A stretch of 64,000 nucleotides of DNA from Alphaproteobacteria bacterium (GTDB lineage: Bacteria > Pseudomonadota > Alphaproteobacteria > Sphingomonadales > Emcibacteraceae), in the NCBI GenBank assembly GCA_030428615.1, contig JAUIDN010000005.1, positions 90,916-154,915 on the forward strand, in the 5' to 3' direction. A program made the position numbers and the translations under genes. How positions within the stretch are numbered: the stretch's first letter is position 1; the number at the start of each line of letters is the position of its first letter. Of this stretch, positions 44,744-54,275 are shown piece by piece. The notes under the pieces were generated by a model. That model saw only the letters and a list, made by a program, of their open reading frames with translations. It was not told the origin of the DNA and made no database searches.

Positions 44744-46216
44744 CTAACGGCCATAGCGGTACATCAACGCGCGAATAGCAAAATACTGCAACAATATCAT
44801 AATCAGAACCACATATGGGGTCTGATAAATTGCCAATAGAAAAAATGAGCATATCGTTGCAACCCCTGCTATCAGCGCATAAGGAAACTGTGTTGAAACA
44901 TGATTGATGTGCGGGCAATCAGCCCCCATTGAGGCGAGCACCGTGGTATCAGATATCGGCGATGTGTGATCCCCAAATAACCCCCCACTTAAAATGGCGG
45001 CGATGGTAAGAACCAGGTCGGCATTTAAGATATGTGCAACCGGTAACGTCGTTGCCACCAATATTGCAAAAGTGCCAAAAGATGACCCGGTCGCAAATGA
45101 CATCATCGCCCCAATGAAAAATACCACAATCGGGAAAAATTTCGGATCAAGATTATCACCGACAAGGGTAGCAAGATACTGTCCGGTTTCAAGTTCCCTG
45201 CATATTGAGCTTAACGCCCAGGCCAGTGCCAAAATCGCACAAACGCTGATTAAATTGCCCATCCCTTTAAAAAACAGCGTCATGGATTCATCAAAAGAGG
45301 TACCTTGATTGCGCTTCATAATATAGGCGCACCCCATTGAAGAAAAAATATAAGACAGGCAAAGACCCGCATTCACATGAACGCTTTTCACGCCTTCCGT
45401 TGCCGCATAATAACCAAGAATAGATGCCAGTGTTACAATCATGATTGCAAATGGTAAAATAACAATAAGCAGACTTTGATTGTCCTCCTCTTTTCTTCCC
45501 GGTTCCGATGATGTCGATTGTTGCTCTTTTAAATATTCCGCCTGCGCCCGTGCCATCGGACCGAAATCTTTTCCGGTTGAAATAATCATTGGTACCGCAA
45601 AGAGCGCCAGGAAGGCATAAAACTGATAGGGCCAGACACTCAAAAGCACTTCGAACGGTTCTCCGGAAATACCCATATTTGAATATGCGTTCTCAATCAA
45701 ACTCATGATATAGACCGCCCAACTTGCGAACGGGATCAATATGACCACCGGAGCGGCCGTTGTATCAATGATATAGGCGAGCTTTTCCCGACAAACCTTG
45801 AGTTCGCGAAATACCGGCCTAAAAAGCGGGCCAACAATCAATGAATTCGCGGTATCGGAAAAAAAGACGCTGATACCGGCCATCCATGTTGCCAATTGAC
45901 CTTTACGCGGGCTTGAAACAAATTTGACCATCGCGGCGGAAAAAGCCTTAGCACCACCTGATTCTTCCAGCATCCTTACGAAACCGCCAATAATCATCGT
46001 GATCAGAATAACCTGTGAATTGGAGGGACTGGCAACCTGGACGAATACATGATCACGCATCAGACTAACGGTTGCGAAAAACGGATTATAAGCATTGAGA
46101 ATTAAAGTGCCGCTTAATGCACCAACAGCGAGGGATAGAATAATGTTCCGGGTATATACAGCCAGAAAAACGCTCAACACGGGCGGTATCACCGATAAAA
46201 AACCGTAACTTTCCAT
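44744..46216 (-). CDS. NhaC-family Na+/H+ antiporter (copy 1)
   Basis: This 490-residue paralogue is the upstream gene of the tandem pair. The same landmarks occur: AGISVFFSDTANSLIVGPLF, IIDTTAAPVVILIPFASWAVY, FATGSSFGTFAIL and LSGGLFGDHTSPISDTTVLASMG. Charged core residues (FSDTAN, GDHTSPISDT) are kept in both copies, so both should transport. Differences between the copies lie in the middle loop and the ends. GAGGGAGAA precedes the ATG. Confidence 0.88.
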   Translation of the reverse strand: MESYGFLSVIPPVLSVFLAVYTRNIILSLAVGALSGTLILNAYNPFFATVSLMRDHVFVQVASPSNSQVILITMIIGGFVRMLEESGGAKAFSAAMVKFVSSPRKGQLATWMAGISVFFSDTANSLIVGPLFRPVFRELKVCREKLAYIIDTTAAPVVILIPFASWAVYIMSLIENAYSNMGISGEPFEVLLSVWPYQFYAFLALFAVPMIISTGKDFGPMARAQAEYLKEQQSTSSEPGRKEEDNQSLLIVILPFAIMIVTLASILGYYAATEGVKSVHVNAGLCLSYIFSSMGCAYIMKRNQGTSFDESMTLFFKGMGNLISVCAILALAWALSSICRELETGQYLATLVGDNLDPKFFPIVVFFIGAMMSFATGSSFGTFAILVATTLPVAHILNADLVLTIAAILSGGLFGDHTSPISDTTVLASMGADCPHINHVSTQFPYALIAGVATICSFFLLAIYQTPYVVLIMILLQYFAIRALMYRYGR

Positions 46217-46294
46217 TAAATTCTCCCTCTTTAATCTCTACCCTAAATAAATTAGGCCGGAGTTCAAGAAGAAAGCGGAAAATATAGTATCCCT

Positions 46295-46645
46295 TTAGTT
46301 TTCGTTGGAGGGGCGTTTTTTGATTAAATGTGTCCAACCATTTTGAGCTTTGCTTTTAAGAAGTTCAATGGTTTCAAACAGGGTGGCTTCTTTATCGTAT
46401 TTTTTTGTCAATTCGGCTTGATCATCCTGATCCTGAAATTTCTTAAACTGTATTTCGACCTGTTTCAGATTTTCATGAACGGTTGATCCACCATCTTCTT
46501 CAACAGGACGCGAAATATTTTCAAGACTGTAATCATCAAGATCATAATCGCGTTTAAGCACTTCACGCACAAGATCATGCATTGTAACATCCGGGTCGCT
46601 GCCCTTTTCTTCCATGATTTTATGAAGACGTTTGATGTCTATCAT
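46295..46645 (-). CDS. Hypothetical protein (116 aa)
   Basis: This is a soluble, highly charged, probably helical 116-residue protein with no domain I recognise. The N-terminal half (IDIKRLHKIMEEKGSDPDVTMHDLVREVLKRDYD) looks like a short helical bundle. Residues 60-95 (HENLKQVEIQFKKFQDQDDQAELTKKYDKE) look coiled-coil. It lies upstream of the NhaC pair on the same strand, 78 bases before the first copy, and could share its transcript. There are no transmembrane segments and no cysteines. Confidence 0.6.
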   Translation of the reverse strand: MIDIKRLHKIMEEKGSDPDVTMHDLVREVLKRDYDLDDYSLENISRPVEEDGGSTVHENLKQVEIQFKKFQDQDDQAELTKKYDKEATLFETIELLKSKAQNGWTHLIKKRPSNEN

Positions 46646-46770
46646 ACCTGTAACCCTACTTGTTTTTTTGAACCTTCAATACTAACGACAGTTAGTAAAC
46701 AACAGGTTACGAAATAGAGTTAATTGTAATTATCCATAATGAAAAAGAGATCAATATTATAAGCCAAAAA

Positions 46771-46797
46771 CAAAGAGCGCCGCTAGGGCGCTCTTTG
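46771..46797 (-). terminator. Rho-independent terminator of the Asp-box protein gene
   Basis: An 11-bp perfect stem CAAAGAGCGCC/GGCGCTCTTTG (46771-46781 with 46787-46797) encloses the loop GCTAG. On the minus strand it is followed by five T residues. It lies 20 bases beyond the stop codon of the gene at 46818-49943, as expected for its terminator. Confidence 0.85.
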
Positions 46798-46817
46798 TAT
46801 GTTATTTACAGAAACAT

Positions 46818-49800
46818 TTAATTTCCGGCGAGAATTATTCTATCCCGCTTACTAAAATAGATCCTGTTAAAGTCAGCAACCGGACCAGAAAGAATAGCCT
46901 GATATTCCGGCCTCAATGCTTGCCAACGCGCGTCAACATCTTCAAACCGCTGCACCATTCTTTGATTCATCGGCGGCACAATACTGTCGACAACGCGGTA
47001 GATGTCCTGAAGATCAGCAAACACCATATCCGGCCAGTTCAGCGTATCCTGAAAATAAGTCCGGTCGACACTGACCACTTTTGCTTCCCACGCATCAACA
47101 GCATCAACGATATCCTGCGCCATTTTTTTCAGTTCTTCATCATTGCCCCCATCCGTGGTTTGGGCCTTCGCCTGTTTTCTTATATCCCGTGCTGTTTTCA
47201 GGCTATCCGTCAAATCACGAAGGGATGCATCAATCCTGTCTGTAAGACCATATTTTTCCATCAGTTGCGTATTTGTAACTTCAATACGCGGATCATATTT
47301 CACGGTTAACGGCTGCTCCATCACTTCACCGTCAAAACTTACGCGGACGGTGTAATCACCCGGGCGTTGTTTTGCCCCATCCGTAATGTTATCACCACCG
47401 CCGGAAAGAACATAAAGGTCCTTGATTTCAGAATAATTCTCACCTCTGAAATCCCAGGTTGCTTTATTCAGCCCTTTATTTGCCGGCAAATGATAGGCGC
47501 TGGCCGAACCACCACCATCATGTCCGGTTTTTTCATCACTGGTCAATGTGCGAGCAACATTTCCATCAACATCAAGGATTTCCATTTTAACGGTCTTTTC
47601 CTTTAAGTCCGGCTCTTCACCCAGCGTATAGTAAATCACAGCCTGAAGGGTCATATTGCCGACCCGCGCGTCATAGGCCACTTCAGGTTTATAGAGGTAT
47701 ATTTTATCCTCATCACGGTCTTCCGCGCCTTGCCTGAGCGGCGACAAATCATCAAGCACCCAAAAGGATCGCCCCTGCGTTGAAATCGCTAGATCCGCAC
47801 CCTTTACCTGTATATCGGTGACCGGCACGACCGGCAGATTGCGCTGGAATAATTGCCAATTGGCACCGCCGTCAAGTGAAATATAAAGACCCGTTTCGGT
47901 GCCGGCATATAGCATATCCTTGCGAACCGGATCTTCACGAACAACACGGACAAACGCACCTTCCGGAATGCCTTTGGTAATCTTCCGCCAGCTTCGGCCA
48001 TTATTGGTCGTTTTAAAAATATAGGGGCGATGATCATCATATTTGTACCGGGGAGCCGCAACATAAACGGTGTTGGGGTCATGCGGCGATATTTCAATTG
48101 AATTGATCATTCCGTCATTGTCACCGTTTGGCGTTACTTCTTCCCAGGTCGCACCGCCATCTTCCGTTTTGGAAAGCATCCCGTCATCGGAACCAGCCCA
48201 TATCACGTTTGGATCGTAAGGGCTTTCAGTGACCGCAAGAAGCGCATTATAGCTGTCGGTAATTTCGCGGGTAATGGTGTCGGGATGGGCTTGCTGATAT
48301 TCTTCCTGATCACGTGTAAGGTCCGGGCTGATATCTTCCCATGTCACGCCGCGGTCTGATGATTTATGAATAACATTACTGGCATGATAGATTACTTTAG
48401 GGTCATGCATTGATACAAGGACCGGCGCATTCCATTTCCAGCGATAACGTCGTTGGTTGGGGTTAACACCAAAACCAAGTTCGCGGTATGGTTCCACATT
48501 TCTGCGAATGCCCGTTTCACTGTCAAATTCATTTAACTGACCAAGATAACATCCCCCATACATATAACGCGGGTTATCCCGGTCCATGGCGACATGTGCA
48601 TTTTCACACCCCGCGACCGCGATATAGGCATTTTCACTCATATCACCGGACACTCCCTTACTGGCAATGCCAACGGATGAATTATCCTGCTGGCCACTGA
48701 ACATACGGTAAGGGAATTTGTTATCCGTGTTGACACGGTAAAACTGCGCGGTCGGCTGATTATGGATACTTGACCATGTTTTGCCGCCGTCGAATGTTAT
48801 CGTTGCACCCCCGTCATTCGCATTAATCTGGTTTAAACTGTTATCCGGGTTAATCCAGTGACCATGATGATCGCCGTGGGGCGTTGTAATCCGCGACCAC
48901 GTCTTCCCGCCATCCGTTGATTTCATCAACGGCGCATTAAGCGAATAAACCGTATCCGCATTATTGGGATCCGCATAAAGATGCATATAATACCATGACC
49001 GGGAAACCAGTTGACGGTTATCGCTCACCTGTTCCCAGTTTTTGCCGCCGTCCACGGATTTATAAAGCCCGCTATTTTCACCGGTCCGTTCGTCATCCCC
49101 TGCTTCAATTAACGCATAAACCAGTTCATCCTGGGCCGCGGAAGGGGCAATCGCCATTTTACCCAAATAATCCGGAAGCCCTTCATTGATTTTTTCCCAT
49201 GTTTCACCGGCGTCCATCGATTTGTAAAGACCACTACCCGGTCCACCGCTTCGCATGCCCCACGGGTTACGGTCCTGATCCCAGAGGGAGGCATAAATGA
49301 TACGCGGATTATTTGGGTCGAGTTTCATATCAACCGCCCCGCTGGTTTCATTGGAAAAAAGTTTTCTCTCCCATGTTTCTCCGCCGTCCGTGGTTTTATA
49401 AATACCGCGTGTTTCCGTCGGCTCCCACGGGCTGCCCTGAACCGCAACCAATATTGTATCCGGGTCGCCCGGGTAAACCTTCACCGAAGAAATCTGCCGC
49501 GCATCCTTAAGACCAATATGTTTCCATGTTTTCGCCGCATCCGTTGACAGATAGACACCATCACCATAGCTTGATGCCACATGGCGATACGGGCTTTCGC
49601 CCATCCCGACAACCACCACATTCGGATCGGTTGGCGACACATCAACCGACCCCACGGACGCCGTACCAAAATACCCGTCCGATACATTTTCCCATGTATT
49701 ACCTGCGTTCACCGTCTTCCACACACCACCCATTGATCCCATATAATAGGTCTGATTATCACCAATCACCCCAACAACCGTTGTCACGCGGCCGCCACGG

Positions 49801-49943
49801 TATGGTCCGACTTCGCGGTATTCCAATCCTTTAAGGTTATCTTCGTTAATAATACCGTCAACGGCATTGGCCGGCGCTGCGCTTAAGCCCACACCAACAA
49901 CACCGGCCATACAATAAGTTAGCAAAGCGGATTTGATCCCCAT
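46818..49943 (-). CDS. Secreted VPS10/BNR (Asp-box) repeat protein
   Basis: This 1041-residue protein has a Sec signal ending in ANA (VVGVGLSAAPANAVDG). At least ten Asp-box motifs of the form S/T-x-D-x-G-x-T/N-W are spread over residues 60-730, for example TTDGGETW, SVDGGKNW, STDGGKTW, SSDRGVTW and SLDGGANW. They indicate sortilin/BNR-type beta-propellers. A C-terminal beta and helical region (PLTVKYDPRIEVT..., then a long helix with MKNQ-like charge) follows. Proteins of this type are often annotated as glycosyl hydrolases, but no sialidase catalytic set is visible. A role in extracellular protein or peptide binding is as likely. Confidence 0.88.
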   Translation of the reverse strand: MGIKSALLTYCMAGVVGVGLSAAPANAVDGIINEDNLKGLEYREVGPYRGGRVTTVVGVIGDNQTYYMGSMGGVWKTVNAGNTWENVSDGYFGTASVGSVDVSPTDPNVVVVGMGESPYRHVASSYGDGVYLSTDAAKTWKHIGLKDARQISSVKVYPGDPDTILVAVQGSPWEPTETRGIYKTTDGGETWERKLFSNETSGAVDMKLDPNNPRIIYASLWDQDRNPWGMRSGGPGSGLYKSMDAGETWEKINEGLPDYLGKMAIAPSAAQDELVYALIEAGDDERTGENSGLYKSVDGGKNWEQVSDNRQLVSRSWYYMHLYADPNNADTVYSLNAPLMKSTDGGKTWSRITTPHGDHHGHWINPDNSLNQINANDGGATITFDGGKTWSSIHNQPTAQFYRVNTDNKFPYRMFSGQQDNSSVGIASKGVSGDMSENAYIAVAGCENAHVAMDRDNPRYMYGGCYLGQLNEFDSETGIRRNVEPYRELGFGVNPNQRRYRWKWNAPVLVSMHDPKVIYHASNVIHKSSDRGVTWEDISPDLTRDQEEYQQAHPDTITREITDSYNALLAVTESPYDPNVIWAGSDDGMLSKTEDGGATWEEVTPNGDNDGMINSIEISPHDPNTVYVAAPRYKYDDHRPYIFKTTNNGRSWRKITKGIPEGAFVRVVREDPVRKDMLYAGTETGLYISLDGGANWQLFQRNLPVVPVTDIQVKGADLAISTQGRSFWVLDDLSPLRQGAEDRDEDKIYLYKPEVAYDARVGNMTLQAVIYYTLGEEPDLKEKTVKMEILDVDGNVARTLTSDEKTGHDGGGSASAYHLPANKGLNKATWDFRGENYSEIKDLYVLSGGGDNITDGAKQRPGDYTVRVSFDGEVMEQPLTVKYDPRIEVTNTQLMEKYGLTDRIDASLRDLTDSLKTARDIRKQAKAQTTDGGNDEELKKMAQDIVDAVDAWEAKVVSVDRTYFQDTLNWPDMVFADLQDIYRVVDSIVPPMNQRMVQRFEDVDARWQALRPEYQAILSGPVADFNRIYFSKRDRIILAGN

Positions 49944-49987
49944 TTTATTCTCCCGATTTTTTTATTTATTGATTCTTGTTTTTAAGC

Positions 49988-51223
49988 TTACAGCGTCACT
50001 TTTGGTCTGACAATTGTATTCGCAATAAGAAGTCCCGCAGAAATAACCAAGGCCACAATGAACATCTGTAAAAATTGATCAATACCCCGGTCACTTTCGC
50101 CGCCTGCAGCAATAAGAAGCCCCTGAAAACCCACAGAACCGGACACCATAACCGTTATAGCCGGAACCAGAACAATTGAAGTCGGCCGGTTAAATTTTCG
50201 TGCCCAAAGATTTCCATATATATTGGCCGTAATCGCACCCATCAGTGTCCCCAGATATTGAATATCAAAGCTGTTACCAAAAATCACACCGAAATAGGAG
50301 ACAAGACAACATAAAATCACCCAGGGAAAATCACGGATCAATGACTGATACGCAATTCCAAGACCGATGAAAAGCAGTGGCAGAAACATCCATACGCCCA
50401 AACTTTCACTGGGGACGGGGTCAATCGGGTTGCCACGGATAAGGATATCAATGGTCGCAAGCCCGAACCAGGCGCCAAAAAACTGTTTCAGCAAATACAT
50501 AACCCCCGCAATCAGATTTGCACTGCCGGAAACCACATGATCGCTCACAATTTCAACGATACCCGCGCTCACCGTAAAGCCCGGAATAATACTGATAATG
50601 GATGCAAGAACCACAACCGAAACATTGATTTCCGGCAGGAATATTTTTAAAATCGCCGCCAGCACACCGATCAGGTAAGCACTCGAAAAGGGCAGTAGTT
50701 CAAGAATTCGCCCGCCGATATCATGGGCAAAATAAACATTTACATAAACCAGTAACGATAAAGCGCCGGAAAGCCATACATCTAAAAGATTTCCCGACAT
50801 AAGGCCCGCGAAACCGACACCGACAAACATAAACCCTACGGCCTTCGCTGCGGGCCCCCAGGGGTTTGGCAGGGCTTCAATTTCTTCCAGCAGATCATAT
50901 GCATCATGAAGGGAAATGTTGCCGTCAACCACCGCTTCCACAAGTTCACCGACCCGCGCCAGCTTCGCCATGTTGAAGCTGCCTTTTTCAACACGCTCCA
51001 CATGAATAATCTGATCCATTTTGTCGTCTTTCCAGAACGCATACATGATTTCCGCGCGCGTTGACCGAAAGACGCCATGATAGCCTAGAGCTTCAATTAC
51101 TTGTGTCAGATAGCTTTCAAGACGGGCCGCCGATGGCCCATAACCATGCGCGATAACACCGAGCTTTATGATAAAGCGACGGGCAACACTGTATTTCACC
51201 AAATGTTCATCATGGTCTGGCAT
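49988..51223 (-). CDS. ThrE-family threonine/serine exporter
   Basis: This 411-residue protein combines the two ThrE parts. A soluble N-terminal portion with a DUF1212-like start (FIIKLGVIAHGYGPSAARLESYL, then EALGYHGVFRSTRAEIMYAF) leads into about ten transmembrane segments. The second half is ThrB/DUF3815-like (LGTLMGAITANIYGNLWARKFNRPTSIVLVPAITVMVSGSVGF). Such carriers export threonine and serine. It is a lone gene between the Asp-box protein and divergent nadA. Confidence 0.85.
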   Translation of the reverse strand: MPDHDEHLVKYSVARRFIIKLGVIAHGYGPSAARLESYLTQVIEALGYHGVFRSTRAEIMYAFWKDDKMDQIIHVERVEKGSFNMAKLARVGELVEAVVDGNISLHDAYDLLEEIEALPNPWGPAAKAVGFMFVGVGFAGLMSGNLLDVWLSGALSLLVYVNVYFAHDIGGRILELLPFSSAYLIGVLAAILKIFLPEINVSVVVLASIISIIPGFTVSAGIVEIVSDHVVSGSANLIAGVMYLLKQFFGAWFGLATIDILIRGNPIDPVPSESLGVWMFLPLLFIGLGIAYQSLIRDFPWVILCCLVSYFGVIFGNSFDIQYLGTLMGAITANIYGNLWARKFNRPTSIVLVPAITVMVSGSVGFQGLLIAAGGESDRGIDQFLQMFIVALVISAGLLIANTIVRPKVTL

Positions 51224-51431
51224 CGGTTTAAACTCTTTAATTTAAAAGTCGAAAACACGTTATGTAATTTTGACAATAAAGCAAATGAATATTATTAAAA
51301 GTCTGCTCTGCAAATTTTGATTACTCCATTCGAATTAACGGATTATTCTTGAAACAGCGCAAACAAAGCCCTACATAAAGAATATTACAATATGATGACA
51401 TCAATAATCATGACTGGACGATAATATTACA

Positions 51432-52433
51432 ATGTCTATTCCATTAAGCGCTGGTGACACGAAGCCGAAAACCGATCTCTTAAGCGAAATTGAGAGACTT
51501 CGAAAAGAAAAGAATGCGGTAATTCTTGCTCATTATTATCAGGATCCAGAAATTCAGGATTTAGCTGATTTTGTTGGTGACAGCCTTGACCTTTCAAGAA
51601 AGGCGGCAGCAACAGACGCTGATGTGATTGTTTTTTGTGGCGTGCGTTTCATGGCGGAAGTAGCCAAAATTCTAAGCCCGGAAAAAACAGTTGTGCTGCC
51701 GGATATGGAAGCGGGCTGTTCACTGGAAGACAGCTGCCCACCGGATGATTTTGCCAAATTCCGCGCGGAATATCCAGATCATATTTGTCTGACATATATT
51801 AACTGTTCCGCGGCGGTCAAAGCACAGTCAGATATTATCGTCACTTCATCAAATGCAGAATATATCCTGAACCAGCTTCCTGAAAATCAGAAGATAATGA
51901 TGGCACCGGATCGTCACTTGGGGGCTTATCTTTCAAAAAAAACCGGCCGTGAAATGGTGTTCTGGCCCGGTAGCTGCATCGTTCATGAACGCTTCTCGGA
52001 AAAAGAACTGATAAAATTGAAAACGGAATATCCGGAGGCACCCGTGACTGCGCACCCCGAATGCCCGGAACATATTTTACGGCACGCTGACCATGTGGGC
52101 TCAACGTCATCAATTCTTAAATTCGTGCTTGAAAATCAGGCGGACACTTTCCTTGTGGCAACTGAGCCCGGCATTCTCCATCAAATGCAGAAAAGAGCCC
52201 CTCATAAAACATTTATCGGCGCACCGGGCGCAGATGGAAATTGTAACTGCAATCAATGCCCGTACATGGCACTTAACACGCTTGAAAAACTTTATAATTG
52301 TCTTAATACGCTTGGCCCGACAATAGAAGTTGATGAAGTAACCCGCATCAAGGCACTTGCGCCGCTTAATAAAATGCTGGAAATGTCACCGGCGCAAGCG
52401 CCGACACCGCCCAAATCCGGGCGGGCCTTTTAA
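51432..52433 (+). CDS. nadA: Quinolinate synthase
   Basis: This 333-residue NadA contains three repeated sub-domains with the three Fe-S cysteines in VIVFCGVRFMAE, FWPGSCIVHE and GNCNCNQCPYM. Substrate-site segments are AHYYQDPEIQDLADFVGDSL, ADFVGDS and TAHPECP. It condenses iminoaspartate with dihydroxyacetone phosphate to quinolinate and needs an intact [4Fe-4S] cluster. nadC starts immediately after the stop codon. No nadB is present at this locus, so the iminoaspartate source is encoded elsewhere. Confidence 0.96.
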   Translation: MSIPLSAGDTKPKTDLLSEIERLRKEKNAVILAHYYQDPEIQDLADFVGDSLDLSRKAAATDADVIVFCGVRFMAEVAKILSPEKTVVLPDMEAGCSLEDSCPPDDFAKFRAEYPDHICLTYINCSAAVKAQSDIIVTSSNAEYILNQLPENQKIMMAPDRHLGAYLSKKTGREMVFWPGSCIVHERFSEKELIKLKTEYPEAPVTAHPECPEHILRHADHVGSTSSILKFVLENQADTFLVATEPGILHQMQKRAPHKTFIGAPGADGNCNCNQCPYMALNTLEKLYNCLNTLGPTIEVDEVTRIKALAPLNKMLEMSPAQAPTPPKSGRAF

Positions 52434-52434
52434 T

Positions 52435-53280
52435 ATGCCGCTTTATAAAGAAGAACTAAGGTATTTTGTCCGCGCCGTCCTTGACGAAGATGTGGGAAAC
52501 GGGGACTTAACAACGCAGGCAACAATACCGGTTGATGCAGTATTAAGTGCCGAAATGAATGCGCGAGAACCAATGGTCATCGCCGGCGTCGATATCGCCG
52601 CCAAAATTATTCAAACAGTCGATAGTGCCATTGATATTAATATCCGTGTGCAGGACGGGACGGAAATCGCATCAGGAAACACCATCCTGAAGCTTGACGG
52701 CAATGCCCGTAACATCCTGACGGTCGAACGTTCTGCGCTAAATGTTATTCAGCACTTAAGCGGCATTTCAACCCTTACCCGGAAATATGTAAAACAAATT
52801 GAACATACGGATTGCAAACTGCTGGATACCCGGAAAACCATTCCTTTATACCGAAAGCTGGCCAAATATGCCTCCCGACTGGGAGGAGCCGAAAACCATC
52901 GGATGCGCCTCGATGACGGGATATTAATAAAAGATAATCATATCGCCAGCGTCGGATCCGTGAAGGCCGCAGTAAAAGCAGCAAGAAATTTTGGCACCTC
53001 CGCCAGCACAATCGGAATTACCGTCGAATGCGATACGCTACTACAAGCACAAGAAGCCGTAGACGCCGGCGCAGACAGACTTCTGCTTGATAACATGTCA
53101 CTTGATCTGCTGAAAGAAGCCGTCACCAAATATAAAGGCCGTGTGAAACTGGAAGCTTCAGGTGGCGTGACCATCGACACCATAAAAGCCATTGCGGAAA
53201 CGGGCGTTGATTATGTTTCTGTAGGGCGGATCACGCAATCCGCACCTGCTGTTGATATTGGGCTTGATTATATACGTTAA
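52435..53280 (+). CDS. nadC: Quinolinate phosphoribosyltransferase (nicotinate-nucleotide pyrophosphorylase)
   Basis: It has 281 residues from ATG 52435, one base after the nadA stop. The track start at 52357 is inside nadA. Motifs include DEDVGNGDLTTQAT, RSALNVIQHLSGIST, DTRKTIPLYRKLAKYAS, GGAENHRMRLDDGILIKDNHI and EASGGVTIDTIKAIAETGVDYVSVG. It makes nicotinate mononucleotide from quinolinate and PRPP, completing de novo NAD synthesis with NadA. The overlap-like junction implies translational coupling. Confidence 0.96.
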   Translation: MPLYKEELRYFVRAVLDEDVGNGDLTTQATIPVDAVLSAEMNAREPMVIAGVDIAAKIIQTVDSAIDINIRVQDGTEIASGNTILKLDGNARNILTVERSALNVIQHLSGISTLTRKYVKQIEHTDCKLLDTRKTIPLYRKLAKYASRLGGAENHRMRLDDGILIKDNHIASVGSVKAAVKAARNFGTSASTIGITVECDTLLQAQEAVDAGADRLLLDNMSLDLLKEAVTKYKGRVKLEASGGVTIDTIKAIAETGVDYVSVGRITQSAPAVDIGLDYIR

Positions 53281-53364
53281 GCTGGCATACTCACCTCAAT
53301 TTCAAACTGCATTTGCCAGAGTTTGAATTAACACATCCGAATATTTAAAAGGTGGGGGCATCCC

Positions 53365-54267
53365 ATGACACTCGCTCAATCAAACTTGCTCCTGCTTGGC
53401 ACCGCCGCACTTTGGGGTGGTAGTTTCGTTTTCCAGAAAAACGCTATGGATACCATGGACCCGTTCATTTTTAATGCGATGCGGTTCTTTCTCGCCGGTA
53501 TTTGCTTGATGCCGATCCGGTATTTTCGTCGTGGAAATATTTCAATCATGAAGGGGTCCGATAAAAGACACATGTTAATCGGCAGCTTCCTGGCTGGTGC
53601 GGTTATGTACTGCGCAGTTGCCTTTCAGCAAATTGGCATAAAATTCACCACCGTATCAAACACCGGCTTTATTACCGGTCTTTACATTGTGTTCGTGCCG
53701 ATGATCGGAATTTTTATCGGTCACAAATATAATTACAAAATCTGGCTGGCAATCCTGATCGCCTGTAGCGGGCTCTATCTTCTCTCGGGAATGGAGGGGT
53801 TTTATATGCAGCAAGGGGATCTGTTTATTTTAATCAGCGCTTTTTTCTGGGGAGCTCATTTGATTATTATCGATCATATTTCCCATCGTCACCACCCGAT
53901 TGCCTTCGCGATAAGACAGTTTTTCGTTTGTGGAATATTAAGTGTGCTATCAGCGATCATTATGGATGAACGGCTGTTAATCACGTCAGGCGTTGAATGG
54001 TTTTATATTTTTATGAGCGGCGCCATTGCCATCGCAATCGGGTACACGATACAGATTTACGGGCAAAAAGTTACGCCCCCTTCACAAACGGCGCTTATTT
54101 TCAGTACCGAAGCGGTATTTGCCGCCGTTGCGGGGTATTTCTTCCTCAACGAAACATTGGGTACTAAAGCCTTCATCGGATGCGCATTGATGTTAGGTGG
54201 TTCTTTAATGGCGCAATTTTACCCGCCCCTTAACCACAGAAGCACAGAACCAAAATCATTACCCTAA
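53365..54267 (+). CDS. EamA/DMT-family transporter
   Basis: This 300-residue protein has ten predicted membrane helices in two EamA repeats (LLLLGTAALWGGSFVFQKNAMDTMDPF opening the first, GDLFILISAFFWGAHLIIIDHIS opening the second). The signature PPSQTALIFSTEAVFAAVAGYFFLNETLG sits near the end. DMT carriers of this group export amino acids or other metabolites; the substrate is not assignable. It lies 84 bases after nadC on the same strand and ends 8 bases from the convergent SDR gene. Confidence 0.9.
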   Translation: MTLAQSNLLLLGTAALWGGSFVFQKNAMDTMDPFIFNAMRFFLAGICLMPIRYFRRGNISIMKGSDKRHMLIGSFLAGAVMYCAVAFQQIGIKFTTVSNTGFITGLYIVFVPMIGIFIGHKYNYKIWLAILIACSGLYLLSGMEGFYMQQGDLFILISAFFWGAHLIIIDHISHRHHPIAFAIRQFFVCGILSVLSAIIMDERLLITSGVEWFYIFMSGAIAIAIGYTIQIYGQKVTPPSQTALIFSTEAVFAAVAGYFFLNETLGTKAFIGCALMLGGSLMAQFYPPLNHRSTEPKSLP

Positions 54268-54275
54268 ATTATGGA

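Noticed and set aside
47143-49834. Numerous plus-strand ORFs opposite the Asp-box protein gene
   Set aside because: They are shadows of the repetitive coding sequence, with no ribosome binding sites and low-complexity His/Pro/Arg composition.
53301-53327. Hairpin TTCAAACT/AGTTTGAA between nadC and the EamA gene as a terminator
   Set aside because: The stem is AT-rich with an 11-base loop and no T-run on either strand, so it does not support a terminator.
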